Shown one piece after another: positions 27,235-35,419 of a stretch of 64,000 nucleotides of DNA. The notes under the pieces are model-generated. The model had not been told where the DNA came from. It saw only the letters and a list, made by a program, of their open reading frames with translations, and made no database searches. Source of the stretch: Variovorax paradoxus (GTDB lineage Bacteria > Pseudomonadota > Gammaproteobacteria > Burkholderiales > Burkholderiaceae_C); NCBI RefSeq assembly GCF_009755665.1, contig NZ_CP046622.1, positions 496,001 through 560,000 on the forward strand. Reading direction: 5' to 3'. A program made the translations under genes and the position numbers. The stretch's first letter is position 1. Each line of letters opens with the position of its first letter.

Positions 27235-28412
27235 CAGAGCCTTTCCACGATGGTGACGTTGGCCATGCCGCCGCCTTCGCACATCGTCTGCAGGCCGTAG
27301 CGCTTGCCGCGGCGGCCGAGCGCATGGATCAGCGTCGTCATGAGCTTGGTGCCCGAGGCACCGAGCGGATGGCCGAGCGCAATGGCGCCGCCGTTCACGT
27401 TGAGCCGCGCCGGGTCGGCGTCGAGCGTCTGCAACCAGGCAATGGGCACGGGCGCGAAGGCTTCGTTCACTTCGTACAGGTCGATGTCCTGGATGCGCAT
27501 GCCGGCCTTCTTCAGTGCGCGCTGCGTCGCGGGCAGCGGAGCCTCCAGCATGATCACCGGGTCGTGCCCCATCACGCTCATGTGGTGAATGCGCGCGAGC
27601 GGCTTCACGCCGAGCGCCTTCAGGCCGCGTTCGTTCACCACCAGCACGCCGCTCGCGCCATCGCAGATCTGGCTCGCGGTGGCCGCGGTGCAGCGCCCGC
27701 CCTCGGCGATCAGCTTCACGCCCGCGATGCCCTCCAGCGTGGCGTCGAAGCGGATGCCTTCGTCCACCGTGTGCTGCTCGCCGGTGCCGGTGCCGTCCGC
27801 CAGCAGGATCTCGATCGGCACGATCTCGTCGCCGAACGCGCCTTCGCGGCTCGCCGCAATCGCGCGCCGGTGGCTTTCGAGCGCGTAGCGGTCGAGCTCG
27901 TCCTTCTCGATGCCGTAGTTCTTCGCAATCATCTCGGCGCCGGTGAACTGGCTGAACTCCACACCCGGATAGCGCTGCTTCATTGCCGGGCTCATGTAGG
28001 TGCCCAGGCCCGCCTTGGCCGGCAAGGCATTGGGCGTGAACATAGGCACGCGCGTCATGCTTTCGACGCCGCCCGCAATCACCGCGTCCATGCTGCCCGA
28101 CATCACGGCCTGCGCCGCGAAATGCAGCGCCTGCTGCGACGAGCCGCACTGCCGGTCGACCGAGGTGCCCGGAACCGATTCGGGCAGCCTGGATGCCAGC
28201 ACCGCATTGCGCGCGATGTTGGTTGCCTGCTCGCCCACCTGGCTCACGCAGCCAAGAATCACGTCTTCCACCGCCGCCGGATCGATGCCGCTCCTGGCCA
28301 CCAGCGCGTCGATCACCTGCGCCGCCAGGTCGGCCGGATGCCAGCCCGCGAGCTTGCCGCCGCGTCGCCCACCGGCCGTGCGCGCCGCGGCCACGATGTA
28401 TGCCTCTGCCAT
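27234..28412 (-). CDS. Acetyl-CoA C-acyltransferase (thiolase)
   Basis: The 392-residue enzyme cleaves 3-ketoacyl-CoA. The nucleophilic Cys89 lies in SVDRQCGSSQQAL, the catalytic His in GGAIALGHPLGASG, and the second Cys in QTMCEGGGMANVTIVERL at the C-terminus. MAEAYIVAAARTAGGRRGG is a FadA/PcaF-type N-terminus; ATG 28412 is chosen over 28463. It is the first gene of the operon and its promoter should lie in 28413-28461. The chain-length preference is not evident. Confidence 0.95.
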   Translation of the reverse strand: MAEAYIVAAARTAGGRRGGKLAGWHPADLAAQVIDALVARSGIDPAAVEDVILGCVSQVGEQATNIARNAVLASRLPESVPGTSVDRQCGSSQQALHFAAQAVMSGSMDAVIAGGVESMTRVPMFTPNALPAKAGLGTYMSPAMKQRYPGVEFSQFTGAEMIAKNYGIEKDELDRYALESHRRAIAASREGAFGDEIVPIEILLADGTGTGEQHTVDEGIRFDATLEGIAGVKLIAEGGRCTAATASQICDGASGVLVVNERGLKALGVKPLARIHHMSVMGHDPVIMLEAPLPATQRALKKAGMRIQDIDLYEVNEAFAPVPIAWLQTLDADPARLNVNGGAIALGHPLGASGTKLMTTLIHALGRRGKRYGLQTMCEGGGMANVTIVERL

Positions 28413-28461
28413 GGTTATGTCCTTCTTCAAAAGAAAACAGCGTGAATCGGGCGCCCAACGC

Positions 28462-28488
28462 AAAAAAGCCGCCCGTCACGACGGCGGC
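28462..28488 (-). terminator. Rho-independent terminator of the DUF2917 gene
   Basis: On the minus strand, GCCGCC and GGCGGC arms around an 9-nt loop are followed by TTTTTT (28467-28462). It lies 55 bp past the DUF2917 stop and before the thiolase promoter region, separating the two transcripts. Confidence 0.75.
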
Positions 28489-28542
28489 GTTCAGTGCTTG
28501 GAAAGTCCATGGCATCGAGGTTCGATGCCGGGCGCGCTCAGG

Positions 28543-28863
28543 TCAAGCCGGGGACAACCCGAGAGAAGGCAGTCGCCAAGGCGACCGGCGGCTCGCCCGC
28601 GTTGGCAGCGGCATGGCGGCCGGCTGTGCGTCGGAGATGGTGATGCACGAAGACTCCAGCGCCGAAACCAGCACGCGGCGGTGGTCGGTGCCTTCGAACC
28701 GCTCGCCCGGTGCAAGCACGATGTCGCGCGGATCGTGATCGAGCGTCACCCAGACCGAGCCGCTGCGGCATTCGATGCCCACCCCGGCGCCGTCGGGAAC
28801 CGCAAAGATGGAACGGGTCGGCAGGCTGACATGAAAGCGCGAAGAAAGGTGTTGGGTGCTCAT
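28543..28863 (-). CDS. DUF2917 domain protein
   Basis: The 106-residue product contains the DUF2917 core, FAVPDGAGVGIECRSGSVWV (about 24-43) then ITLDHDPRD-like WVTLDHDPRDIVLAPGERF and VLVSALESSCITI. It looks like a small beta-barrel/cupin-like fold and has no signal peptide. The biochemical role is unknown. MSTQHLSSRF (ATG 28863) is chosen because GGAG lies 6 bases upstream; ATG 28875 is an alternative. It is divergent from a LysR gene across an 82-bp gap with a perfect palindrome, so that regulator probably controls it. Confidence 0.8.
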   Translation of the reverse strand: MSTQHLSSRFHVSLPTRSIFAVPDGAGVGIECRSGSVWVTLDHDPRDIVLAPGERFEGTDHRRVLVSALESSCITISDAQPAAMPLPTRASRRSPWRLPSLGLSPA

Positions 28864-28874
28864 GGCAAGCTCCA

Positions 28875-28902
28875 TTGCATTCGTGATACGAATGAATATA
28901 GT
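28875..28902 (+). promoter_or_regulatory. Overlapping divergent promoters of DUF2917 and LysR with palindromic operator
   Basis: The perfect palindrome CATTCGT-GAT-ACGAATG spans 28878-28894 and contains a T-N11-A LysR box. On the plus strand TTGCAT (28875-28880) and TATAGT (28897-28902) with 16 bp spacing could drive the LysR gene, so the operator sits between -35 and -10. On the minus strand TATATT (28900-28895) is a good -10 for the DUF2917 gene. Confidence 0.6.
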
Positions 28903-28945
28903 GATCTGGCCCTTCTCTTACACGCGGTAATTCGGAACTCGTTGC

Positions 28946-29881
28946 ATGCATCCAGAGAATGCGAAAACCCTTGGCACCATGGGCGGCGAGCTTCCGCCGC
29001 TGGAGCTGCTGCGCAGTTTCGAGGCCGCGGCGCGGCGGCTGAGCTTCACGCTGGCGGCGGGCGAGCTGCATCTCACGCAGTCGGCCGTCAGCCGCCAGAT
29101 CCAGCAGCTCGAAGCCAGCCTTGGCGTGCTGCTGTTCGAGCGCCGGCACCGCTCGCTGGCCCTCACCGAGGCGGGCGGCGTCATGCAGCGAGCCGTGACC
29201 GACAGCCTGGAGCGCCTGCGCGACGCCACGGCGAGGCTGCGCGCGACCTCCGCGCCGCGGCAGGTGGCAATCACCAGCACGCCGGGCTTCGCGTCGTTCT
29301 GGCTCATCCCAAGGTTGGCGCGCTTCACCGAAAGCCACCCGCAGGTCGACGTTCGCGTGTCGGCCACGCTCGAGGTGCTCGACCTGGAGAGCAGCCGCAT
29401 CGACCTGGCGGTGCGCTTCGTGCCGATCGGCCGCGGCATCGGAACGGCGCTGTTCGAGGAATCGGTGATCCCGCTGTGTTCGCCGCAACTCGCCGCGTCG
29501 CTGCGCGAGCCGTCCGATTTTTCGAAGCTCACTTTGCTGACGGTGGACTATCCCGATCACGGCGAGGCCCCCACAGTCGACTGGGAGCCCTGGCTTCGGG
29601 TGATGGGGCTCGAGCACCTGCGCGTGAAGAGCACGCTGCGCTTTACCCTGTACACCGATGCCGTGGCCGCCGCTGTCGCAGGCCAGGGCGTGGTGATCGG
29701 CCGGCTGCCGCTGCTGCGCGATCTGGTGCAGACGGGCCGGCTGGTCGCGCCGCTCGGCGAAGGCGCGGCCTCGCACCGCGGCTACTTCGTCGAAACCTCG
29801 AGGCGCGCCGCGGGCAACCGCGACGCGCAGGAGTTTGCGCAGTGGCTGCGCGAGGAAGCCGAGGCGGCGCAGCGAGGCTGA
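28946..29881 (+). CDS. LysR-family transcriptional regulator (GcvA-like)
   Basis: The 311-residue product has a winged helix-turn-helix at about 17-75 (LELLRSFEAAARRLSFTLAA ... LHLTQSAVSRQIQQLE) and a two-lobe effector domain (about 105-300). SRQIQQLEASLGVLLFERRHRSLALTE is abbreviated here to its key SRQIQQLE recognition helix, typical of the GcvA branch. It faces the DUF2917 gene and shares the palindromic operator at 28878-28894, implying autoregulation and control of that gene. The effector is unknown. Confidence 0.9.
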   Translation: MHPENAKTLGTMGGELPPLELLRSFEAAARRLSFTLAAGELHLTQSAVSRQIQQLEASLGVLLFERRHRSLALTEAGGVMQRAVTDSLERLRDATARLRATSAPRQVAITSTPGFASFWLIPRLARFTESHPQVDVRVSATLEVLDLESSRIDLAVRFVPIGRGIGTALFEESVIPLCSPQLAASLREPSDFSKLTLLTVDYPDHGEAPTVDWEPWLRVMGLEHLRVKSTLRFTLYTDAVAAAVAGQGVVIGRLPLLRDLVQTGRLVAPLGEGAASHRGYFVETSRRAAGNRDAQEFAQWLREEAEAAQRG

Positions 29882-29904
29882 CGAGACCGCCGAGCGCCGG
29901 GTGA

Positions 29905-30471
29905 TCAGCCCGGCAGCAGCACCTTGTCGACAACGTGGATCACGCCGTTCGACTGGTACACGTTGGCAATGGTCACCGTTGCCGTGCCGCCCGTGGCGTC
30001 GCTCACCCTCACGTTGCTGCCGCTCATGGTGGCGGTCAGCGTGCCGCCGCTCGCGGTCTTCAGCGTGGCCTTGCCGCCGCCCGTCTTGATGGCGCTCATG
30101 AGCGCGGCGCCGTCCATCCTGCCGGGCACCACGTGGTACGTCAGCACCTTGGTAAGCGTGGGCTTGTTCTCCGTCTTGAGCAGCGTGTCGACCGTGCCGG
30201 CCGGCAGTGCCGAGAAGGCCGCGTTCGTCGGCGCGAACACGGTGAAGGGGCCGGGGCTCTTGAGCGTGCCCACCAGGTCGGCGGCCTTCACCGCGGCGAC
30301 CAGCGTGGTGTGGTCCTTCGAATTCACCGCGTTGTCCACGATGTCCTTCGTCGGGAACATCGCGGCACCGCCGACCATGGGGTTGGGCGTGGTGGCGCCG
30401 CTCATGCCCATGCCGCCCGCGCAAGCGCCAAGCAGGACCGAAACGCCGATTGCGATCACGAGTTTTTTCAT
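29905..30471 (-). CDS. Fasciclin (FAS1) domain lipoprotein
   Basis: The 188-residue product has a lipoprotein signal MKKLVIAIGVSVLLGAC with the lipidated Cys at 17, a short Gly/Met linker, and one FAS1 domain (about 43-188). Both FAS1 landmarks are present: FTVFAPTNAAFSALPAG (H1) and VLTYHVVPGRMD (H2). Such bacterial proteins are surface or periplasmic adhesion-like proteins of uncertain role. AGGAG sits about 5 bases before the start. It appears to be a single-gene unit. Confidence 0.92.
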   Translation of the reverse strand: MKKLVIAIGVSVLLGACAGGMGMSGATTPNPMVGGAAMFPTKDIVDNAVNSKDHTTLVAAVKAADLVGTLKSPGPFTVFAPTNAAFSALPAGTVDTLLKTENKPTLTKVLTYHVVPGRMDGAALMSAIKTGGGKATLKTASGGTLTATMSGSNVRVSDATGGTATVTIANVYQSNGVIHVVDKVLLPG

Positions 30472-30853
30472 TGAGGACTCCTGGTAAGAATGTTCTTGAA
30501 GACAGCTGTGGAAACCGCCGGCAGCTCGGAGGCGCGATGCGCTCGAGACCTATACGAGGCGTGGGCGCATTTGGATTCGCGTGGGCTTTGCGCCACATCG
30601 GCGCGTGCGGAACTTGCGCGCGGCACGCGTGCTCGCCAGAATCCGCCTTCCTTTTTCGGCAACAGTTTTTTATTCGCGCCCGGCGACGACCAACCTCCCG
30701 GGCGGCAACTCACTCAATGAACCGTTTCCTGAACACCTGACCCGCACACCGACCGCCCCGGCCGGACGTGCATCCATGCATCCGCCGAGGCCCATCGACA
30801 AAGGCCCCGCGCAGCCATTCGCCGGGGCCTTCTTGTTTTTGGAGTGTGCGCAC
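30472..30853. other. 382-bp non-coding interval with hairpins and a terminator
   Basis: This gap separates the fasciclin gene (leftward) from a small basic protein gene (rightward). The left part must hold the fasciclin promoter. The right part holds a possible promoter (TTGCGC 30613-30618, 17 bp, CAGAAT 30636-30641), a hairpin with CGCCCGG/CCGGGCG arms (30677-30704), a possible 7-codon minicistron MNRFLNT (30717-30740) and a terminator-like hairpin (30801-30840). I see no tRNA or known RNA family; a short transcript ending at 30840 is plausible. Confidence 0.4.
30801..30840 (+). terminator. Terminator-like hairpin directly before a small gene
   Basis: AAGGCCCCG (30801-30809) pairs perfectly with CGGGGCCTT (30823-30831) across a 13-nt loop, followed by CTTGTTTTT. 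The GGAG ribosome site of the next gene starts at the very next base (30841), so this is either the end of an upstream small transcript or an attenuator. Confidence 0.75.
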
Positions 30854-31075
30854 ATGAGTGCTCAACGAAAGGCCCGCGACGACGGAAAGCGTCTGGGCCG
30901 GTTTTATTTTTCGGTGCCGAGCGCGGCGGCACCTCGCAACCCGGTCCTGGCTGCCATCGCACGCGGCGAGGCAAATCAGAAGGCGGGCCGCCATTTGCGC
31001 ACGCACCGCGCGGAGCGGCGTGCGCAAAAGGTGGCATTGCAGAAGGCCGCGCGCAGCCTCGGGCGCGAGGACTGA
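30854..31075 (+). CDS. Small basic hypothetical protein
   Basis: The 73-residue product is rich in Arg, Lys, Ala and Gln (MSAQRKARDDGKRLGRFYF, then a helical basic half with HRAERRAQKVALQKAARS). No family is recognised. The composition suggests nucleic-acid or ribosome binding, which is inference. ATG 30854 is chosen because GGAG (30841-30844) is 9 bases upstream; the frame is open further upstream and ATG 30776 would add 26 residues encoded across the terminator-like hairpin. It lies 13 bp before the convergent L,D-transpeptidase end. Confidence 0.55.
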   Translation: MSAQRKARDDGKRLGRFYFSVPSAAAPRNPVLAAIARGEANQKAGRHLRTHRAERRAQKVALQKAARSLGRED

Positions 31076-31088
31076 CGCGCCGGAAGAA

Positions 31089-31754
31089 TCAGCGCGCCGG
31101 GGGCGCCTCGGACCGGGCGGTCGAAGTTTCAAACAGCGTGCTCGCCGGTCTCGTCTCCGGCAGCACGTAGATCACGGCCTTCGCGGTGCCGAACGACGGC
31201 TTCACATGCGCGTCGTAAAAGGCCGCCGGCACGTTGATGCAGCCGTAGGAAATGCGGTTGTCCGCTGCGGTCGGCGTGGCCAGGCGTTCGAGCCGCCGCT
31301 CGGCCTTGTTGGTCGCCCGCACGCGATGCATCGACACCGCCGCGTCGTAGTCGACCCAGACGATGTCTTCGCCTGAAAGATTGCGGCCCGGCTCGCTGAC
31401 GAAGCGGCCTGCGGGCGTGGTGCGCTCGTCGTCGCGGATGTCGGCCATCTGGCGCTCGCCGATGCCTGGCACCGAGTGGTCGCCCTTCGCAAGGCCGAGC
31501 AGGATGGGCGAAGACGCCCGCCGCTTGCCGTCCGCATCGAAGATGTGGACCACGGCGGCTTTCTTGTCGACGATCGCGAACGGCGTGCCCTGGTTGTCGC
31601 CGGTGGTGCGAACCCAGCCGGCGACGGTTTCGGTATCGCGAGAAACCGCCGGCGACGAATGCGCCGGCGGTGCCGCGCTCAGCAGTGAAGCGAGCGCAGC
31701 AATGGCGATGCCGGAAGCGAGGCCGCGGCTGCGGCCATCAGAGCCGACCCGCAT
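31089..31754 (-). CDS. L,D-transpeptidase (YkuD) family protein
   Basis: The 221-residue product has an N-terminal signal sequence (hydrophobic core about 12-28) and a YkuD catalytic domain (about 58-200). The active site is His143 in SMHRV and Cys172 in ISYGCINVP, matching HX-S-x-GC-x-N. These enzymes form 3-3 peptidoglycan cross-links or attach proteins to peptidoglycan. ATG 31754 is used; the longer frame overlaps the upstream gene. It follows a low-complexity secreted protein gene by 7 bp, so the two are an operon. Confidence 0.9.
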   Translation of the reverse strand: MRVGSDGRSRGLASGIAIAALASLLSAAPPAHSSPAVSRDTETVAGWVRTTGDNQGTPFAIVDKKAAVVHIFDADGKRRASSPILLGLAKGDHSVPGIGERQMADIRDDERTTPAGRFVSEPGRNLSGEDIVWVDYDAAVSMHRVRATNKAERRLERLATPTAADNRISYGCINVPAAFYDAHVKPSFGTAKAVIYVLPETRPASTLFETSTARSEAPPAR

Positions 31755-31761
31755 CGCGCGA

Positions 31762-32070
31762 TCAGTTGCGGTCGGCACGTGCCATGCGCATCGAGCCTTG
31801 CGAACCGCCCTGGTTCGACATGTCCTGGCCGGTGCTCGGCGACGTGGTCGCCTGGTTGGTCGTGGTGCCGCCGGTAGAGCCGGACATCGTGCCTTGATTG
31901 GTGGCCGGCGTGCCGGTGGTGCCCATCGGGGTGTTCTGCTGCGTCTGCTGGCCGGCACCGGTTGCCGGATTCGGCGAGCCGGTGGTCGGCGGATTGCCCT
32001 GTGCAATGGCGAACCCGGCGGCGCTGGTAAGGGCGATGGTGGCCATGGTCATCTTGATCGAACGGGTCAT
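31762..32070 (-). CDS. Secreted Gly/Thr/Gln-rich low-complexity protein
   Basis: The 102-residue product has a signal peptide (MTRSIKMTMATIALTSAAGF, cleaved near AIAQ) and a disordered mature part built of Gly, Thr, Pro, Asn, Gln and Ser, with repeats such as TGSPNPATG, TGTPATNQGTMSG and GGTTTNQATTSP. There are no Cys or domain motifs. GGAG lies 6 bases before ATG 32070. It is translated just before an L,D-transpeptidase, so it may be an envelope protein. No family is recognised. Confidence 0.75.
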   Translation of the reverse strand: MTRSIKMTMATIALTSAAGFAIAQGNPPTTGSPNPATGAGQQTQQNTPMGTTGTPATNQGTMSGSTGGTTTNQATTSPSTGQDMSNQGGSQGSMRMARADRN

Positions 32071-32194
32071 GTGTATCTCCTTGGATGGAATGAATGAATC
32101 GATCGCTCGATGGAGCAACCGATAGTCAAACTAGCCTCGGTACACGACCGCGCGGTCGGTGGGCTGCGCGGTCAGCTGTAGGACGGCGGGCGTC

Positions 32195-34369
32195 TCAGGC
32201 GCCCGCCTTCACCTTCAGCCGCCATGCATGCAGCAGCGGTTCGGTGTAGCCGCTCGGCTGCTCGATGCCCTTGAACACCAGGTCCTGCGCAGCCTTGTAG
32301 GCGGCCGAGGTGTCGAAGTTGCCGGCCATCGGCTGGTACACCGGGTCGCCCGCGTTCTGCTCGTCGACCACCTTGGCCATGCGCTGGAAGGCCTCGTCCA
32401 CCTGCGCCTTGGTCACCACGCCGTGCAGCAGCCAGTTGGCGATGTGCTGGCTCGAGATGCGCAGCGTGGCGCGGTCTTCCATCAGGCCCACGTTGTGGAT
32501 GTCGGGCACCTTGGAGCAGCCCACGCCCTGGTCGATCCAGCGCACGACGTAGCCAAGGATGCCCTGCACGTTGTTGTCGATTTCCTGCTGCTTCTCGGCA
32601 TCGGTCCACTTGGCTGCCGGCGCAATGGGCACTTGCAGCAGCGCGTTCAGGATGTTGTCGCGCTCGGCGTCGGCGTCGATCTTTTCGAGCTCTAGCTGCA
32701 CGGCCGTGACGCTCACCTGGTGGTAGTGCAGCGCATGCAGCGTGGCCGCGGTGGGCGAGGGCACCCAGGCGGTGTTGGCGCCGGCCTTGGGGTGCGCAAT
32801 TTTCTGCTCGAGCATCGCGGCCATCAGGTCGGGCATGGCCCACATGCCCTTGCCGATCTGCGCCTTGCCGCGCAGGCCGCACGAGAGGCCGACCAGCACG
32901 TTGTTCTTTTCATACGCGCCGATCCACGCGCTCGACTTCATGTCGCCCTTGCGGATCATCGGGCCGCCCTGCATGGCGGTGTGCATCTCGTCGCCGGTGC
33001 GGTCGAGGAAACCGGTGTTGATGAAGGCCACGCGCGCGGCGGCTTCGGCAATGCAGGCCTTGAGGTTGACGCTGGTGCGGCGCTCCTCGTCCATGATGCC
33101 GAGCTTCACGGTGTTGGCGGGCAGGCCGAGCAGCTGCTCGACGCGGCCGAACAGTTCGCTCGCAAAGGCCACTTCGGCCGGGCCGTGCATCTTGGGCTTG
33201 ACGATGTAGATGCTGCCGGTGCGCGAGTTGCCCTTGCGCTTCAGGTCGATCATCGCGATGGTGGTGGTCACCACGGCATCGAGAATGCCTTCGGGAATTT
33301 CCTTGCCGTCCGCATACAGCACGGCGGGGTTGGTCATCAGATGGCCCACGTTGCGCAAGAACATGAGCGAGCGGCCGTGCAGCTTCACGGGCTTGCCGTC
33401 GGCGCCGGTGTATTCGCGGTCGGGGTTGAGGCCGCGCGTGAAGGTCTTGCCGCCCTTGGCCACTTCTTCGGTGAGCGTGCCCTGTACGATGCCGAGCCAG
33501 TTTGCATACGCGAGCACCTTGTCGGCCGCATCGACCACGGCCACCGAGTCTTCGAGGTCGAGAATGGTCGAGAGCGCAGCTTCGAGCACCAGGTCGCTCA
33601 CGCCGGCCGCGTCGGTCTTGCCGATGGGCGTGCTGCGATCGATGCGGATGTCCAGGTGAATGCCGTTGTGCTTGAGCAGCACCGAAGACGGCGAGGCCGC
33701 ATCGCCCTGGTAGCCCACGAAGGCGGCGGGGTCGCGCAGCGTGGTGCTGCTGCTTTGCAGCGCAATGTGCAGCTGGCCGTCTTTCACGCTGTAGCCGGTC
33801 GCCATCTTGTGCGAACCGTTTTCGAGCGGCGCGGCCTGGTCGAGCACGTTGCGCGCAAATTCGATCACCTTGGCGCCGCGCACGGGGTTGTAGCCCTTGC
33901 CCTTTTCGGCGCCACCGGTTTCGGGAATGGCATCGGTGCCGTAGAGAGCGTCGTACAGCGAGCCCCAGCGCGCATTGGCGGCATTGAGTGCGTAACGCGC
34001 GTTCAGGATGGGCACCACCAGCTGAGGGCCGGCCTGCAGCGCGAGTTCGGAGTCGACGTTGGCTGTGGTGGCCTTCGCGCCCTTGGGCTGCGGCAGCAGG
34101 TAGCCGATTTTTTCGAGGAATGCGCGGTACGCCGGCATGTCGGCAATCGGGCCGGGGTTCTTCTTGTGCCAGGCGTCGAGCTCGGCCTGCAGGCGGTCGC
34201 GTTCAGCCAGCAGCGCGATGTTCTTCGGCGCGAGGTCGCTCACGATGGCGTCGAAGCCCTTCCAGAAAACATCGCTGGCCACACCGCTGGCCGGCAAGAC
34301 CTTTTCTTCGATGAAGCGGTGCAACTCGGTCGCGACCTGGAGTCCGTGGGCGGTGGTGCGGGCGGTCAT
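32195..34369 (-). CDS. glcB: Malate synthase G
   Basis: The 724-residue enzyme condenses glyoxylate with acetyl-CoA to malate. Length and sequence fit isoform G, about 200 residues longer than isoform [42 protein letters not shown] (key part [10 protein letters not shown], binding glyoxylate and Mg), [16 protein letters not shown] and [20 protein letters not shown] are isoform G landmarks. No glcDEF genes or isocitrate lyase are adjacent, so it stands alone. A possible promoter TTACAG-17-TAAAGT lies about 60-90 bp upstream on the minus strand. Confidence 0.97.
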   Translation of the reverse strand: MTARTTAHGLQVATELHRFIEEKVLPASGVASDVFWKGFDAIVSDLAPKNIALLAERDRLQAELDAWHKKNPGPIADMPAYRAFLEKIGYLLPQPKGAKATTANVDSELALQAGPQLVVPILNARYALNAANARWGSLYDALYGTDAIPETGGAEKGKGYNPVRGAKVIEFARNVLDQAAPLENGSHKMATGYSVKDGQLHIALQSSSTTLRDPAAFVGYQGDAASPSSVLLKHNGIHLDIRIDRSTPIGKTDAAGVSDLVLEAALSTILDLEDSVAVVDAADKVLAYANWLGIVQGTLTEEVAKGGKTFTRGLNPDREYTGADGKPVKLHGRSLMFLRNVGHLMTNPAVLYADGKEIPEGILDAVVTTTIAMIDLKRKGNSRTGSIYIVKPKMHGPAEVAFASELFGRVEQLLGLPANTVKLGIMDEERRTSVNLKACIAEAAARVAFINTGFLDRTGDEMHTAMQGGPMIRKGDMKSSAWIGAYEKNNVLVGLSCGLRGKAQIGKGMWAMPDLMAAMLEQKIAHPKAGANTAWVPSPTAATLHALHYHQVSVTAVQLELEKIDADAERDNILNALLQVPIAPAAKWTDAEKQQEIDNNVQGILGYVVRWIDQGVGCSKVPDIHNVGLMEDRATLRISSQHIANWLLHGVVTKAQVDEAFQRMAKVVDEQNAGDPVYQPMAGNFDTSAAYKAAQDLVFKGIEQPSGYTEPLLHAWRLKVKAGA

Positions 34370-34558
34370 GTTTTTCTCCTGGAGAACGATTCAATGTGGA
34401 CGGAACAGGAGGCGATGTCTGTCAGAACAGCGCTGCGCCGTGGTTCCATGCAAGGACTTTATTCGATACTTTGCTAGCCTGTAAGAGCCGAAAGCGTGAT
34501 TTATCAGTGACAAAAATGACGGTAATTGCGAGTTCTTAGCGCTCGCTCCGTCGCGTTT

Positions 34559-35299
34559 TCAGCTCATTCCGCTGAGCTGGCGGGCCGCGGCGCGCACCGG
34601 CTCTATATGGCGAGCGTCGTAGCGGTGCGCGGGCATGGTCAGCGTCACCGCCGCGGCCAGGCGGCCATCGGCATGGAACACGGGCGCCGAAATGCCCGCC
34701 AGTTCGGCCGTGCGGTCGCCCACCAGCGCGCAGTAGCCCTGCGCGCGAATGGCGTCGTACAGCTTCCGTTCCTTGGGGCTGCGCGGCTGTTCGGCTTCTG
34801 GGCCGAAGGCGATCAGCACGCGCGCACCGGCGCCGCGGTCGTTGGGCAGCAGGTCGCCCGCGCGCACGTGGTCGCGCACCACATGCGACGAATCGACGCG
34901 GAACTGGCACAGCCGCACCCAGCTGTCGCCCTGGCCCTGCCGCACGTGGTACGCCGCGCTTTCGCCCGTGGCCGCAGCCAGAGCGCGCAGCACCGGCAGC
35001 ACGATGCGGTCGAGCGAGAGCGACGCCGAATAGAGGCCGTGCAGGCGTGCGATCTCGGCGCCGAGCGCATAGCGCCCGTCGTCTTGCCGGCGGATCAATC
35101 GCGCATGTTCGAGCGAAGCCAGGAGACGCAGTGCCGTGCTCTTGTAGAGCTGGGTGCGCTCTGCAAATTGCGCGAGCGACAGCGCCTCGTCGCCGGGCTG
35201 GAAAGCCGAGAGCAAGCTCAGTGCGCGGTCGACCGCCGCGGCGCCGCCGGGGGCGGCGTTGAGGTCGGAAACCGATTCGGTCTGGGCTTTGCGGGGCAT
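34559..35299 (-). CDS. IclR-family transcriptional regulator
   Basis: The 246-residue product has an N-terminal winged helix (about 20-85; AAVDRALSLLSAFQPGDEAL, TQLYKSTALRLLASLEHARL) and a C-terminal effector domain (about 95-245) with LVGDRTAELAGISAPVF. It is divergent from an HMG-CoA-lyase-like/CoA-transferase operon across 120 bp with overlapping promoters and a perfect palindrome, so it very likely controls that operon and itself. Its effector is likely a small carboxylate or acyl-CoA of the pathway. It lies upstream of glcB on the same strand, but a 189-bp gap suggests a separate transcript. Confidence 0.92.
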   Translation of the reverse strand: MPRKAQTESVSDLNAAPGGAAAVDRALSLLSAFQPGDEALSLAQFAERTQLYKSTALRLLASLEHARLIRRQDDGRYALGAEIARLHGLYSASLSLDRIVLPVLRALAAATGESAAYHVRQGQGDSWVRLCQFRVDSSHVVRDHVRAGDLLPNDRGAGARVLIAFGPEAEQPRSPKERKLYDAIRAQGYCALVGDRTAELAGISAPVFHADGRLAAAVTLTMPAHRYDARHIEPVRAAARQLSGMS

Positions 35300-35308
35300 G
35301 GCGTTGGC

Positions 35309-35338
35309 TTGACAGCGAAAGTCGTTTGGCGGTCTAAT
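35309..35338 (+). promoter_or_regulatory. Promoter of the lyase/CoA-transferase operon
   Basis: TTGACA (35309-35314, perfect -35), 18-bp spacer and TCTAAT (35333-35338, 5 of 6). The start would be about 35345, leaving a leader of about 75 nt to the ATG at 35420, which has AAGGAGA upstream. Confidence 0.7.
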
Positions 35339-35374
35339 TCTGTTTAATGGAATTTAGTTCTGCTAGATAGAACT
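35336..35374. promoter_or_regulatory. Probable IclR operator, two nested inverted repeats
   Basis: AGTTCT-N7-AGAACT (35356-35374) is perfectly symmetric and lies just downstream of the plus-strand start site and inside the minus-strand -35/-10 spacer. A second repeat, AATTC-N9-GAATT (35336-35354), overlaps the plus-strand -10. Binding to either should repress both directions. Confidence 0.6.
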
Positions 35375-35379
35375 GTCAA
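35351..35379 (-). promoter_or_regulatory. Promoter of the IclR regulator gene
   Basis: On the minus strand TTGACA (35379-35374) and TAAATT (35356-35351) are 17 bp apart, giving a start near 35345 and a leader of about 45 nt. It overlaps the plus-strand promoter's downstream region. Confidence 0.6.
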
Positions 35380-35419
35380 GCGATCGGGGCAGCCGATCGC
35401 TCCAAGGAGACAAGAGTCG

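Noticed and set aside
27324..28445. Plus-strand frame opposite thiolase
   Set aside because: Antisense shadow; the thiolase Cys and His motifs are on the minus strand.
32147..32158. GACCGCGCGGTC palindrome before glcB end
   Set aside because: A 12-bp GC palindrome is expected by chance at this base composition and lacks promoter context.
32720..34477. 585-residue plus-strand frame opposite malate synthase
   Set aside because: Antisense shadow with unlikely composition and no conserved motifs.
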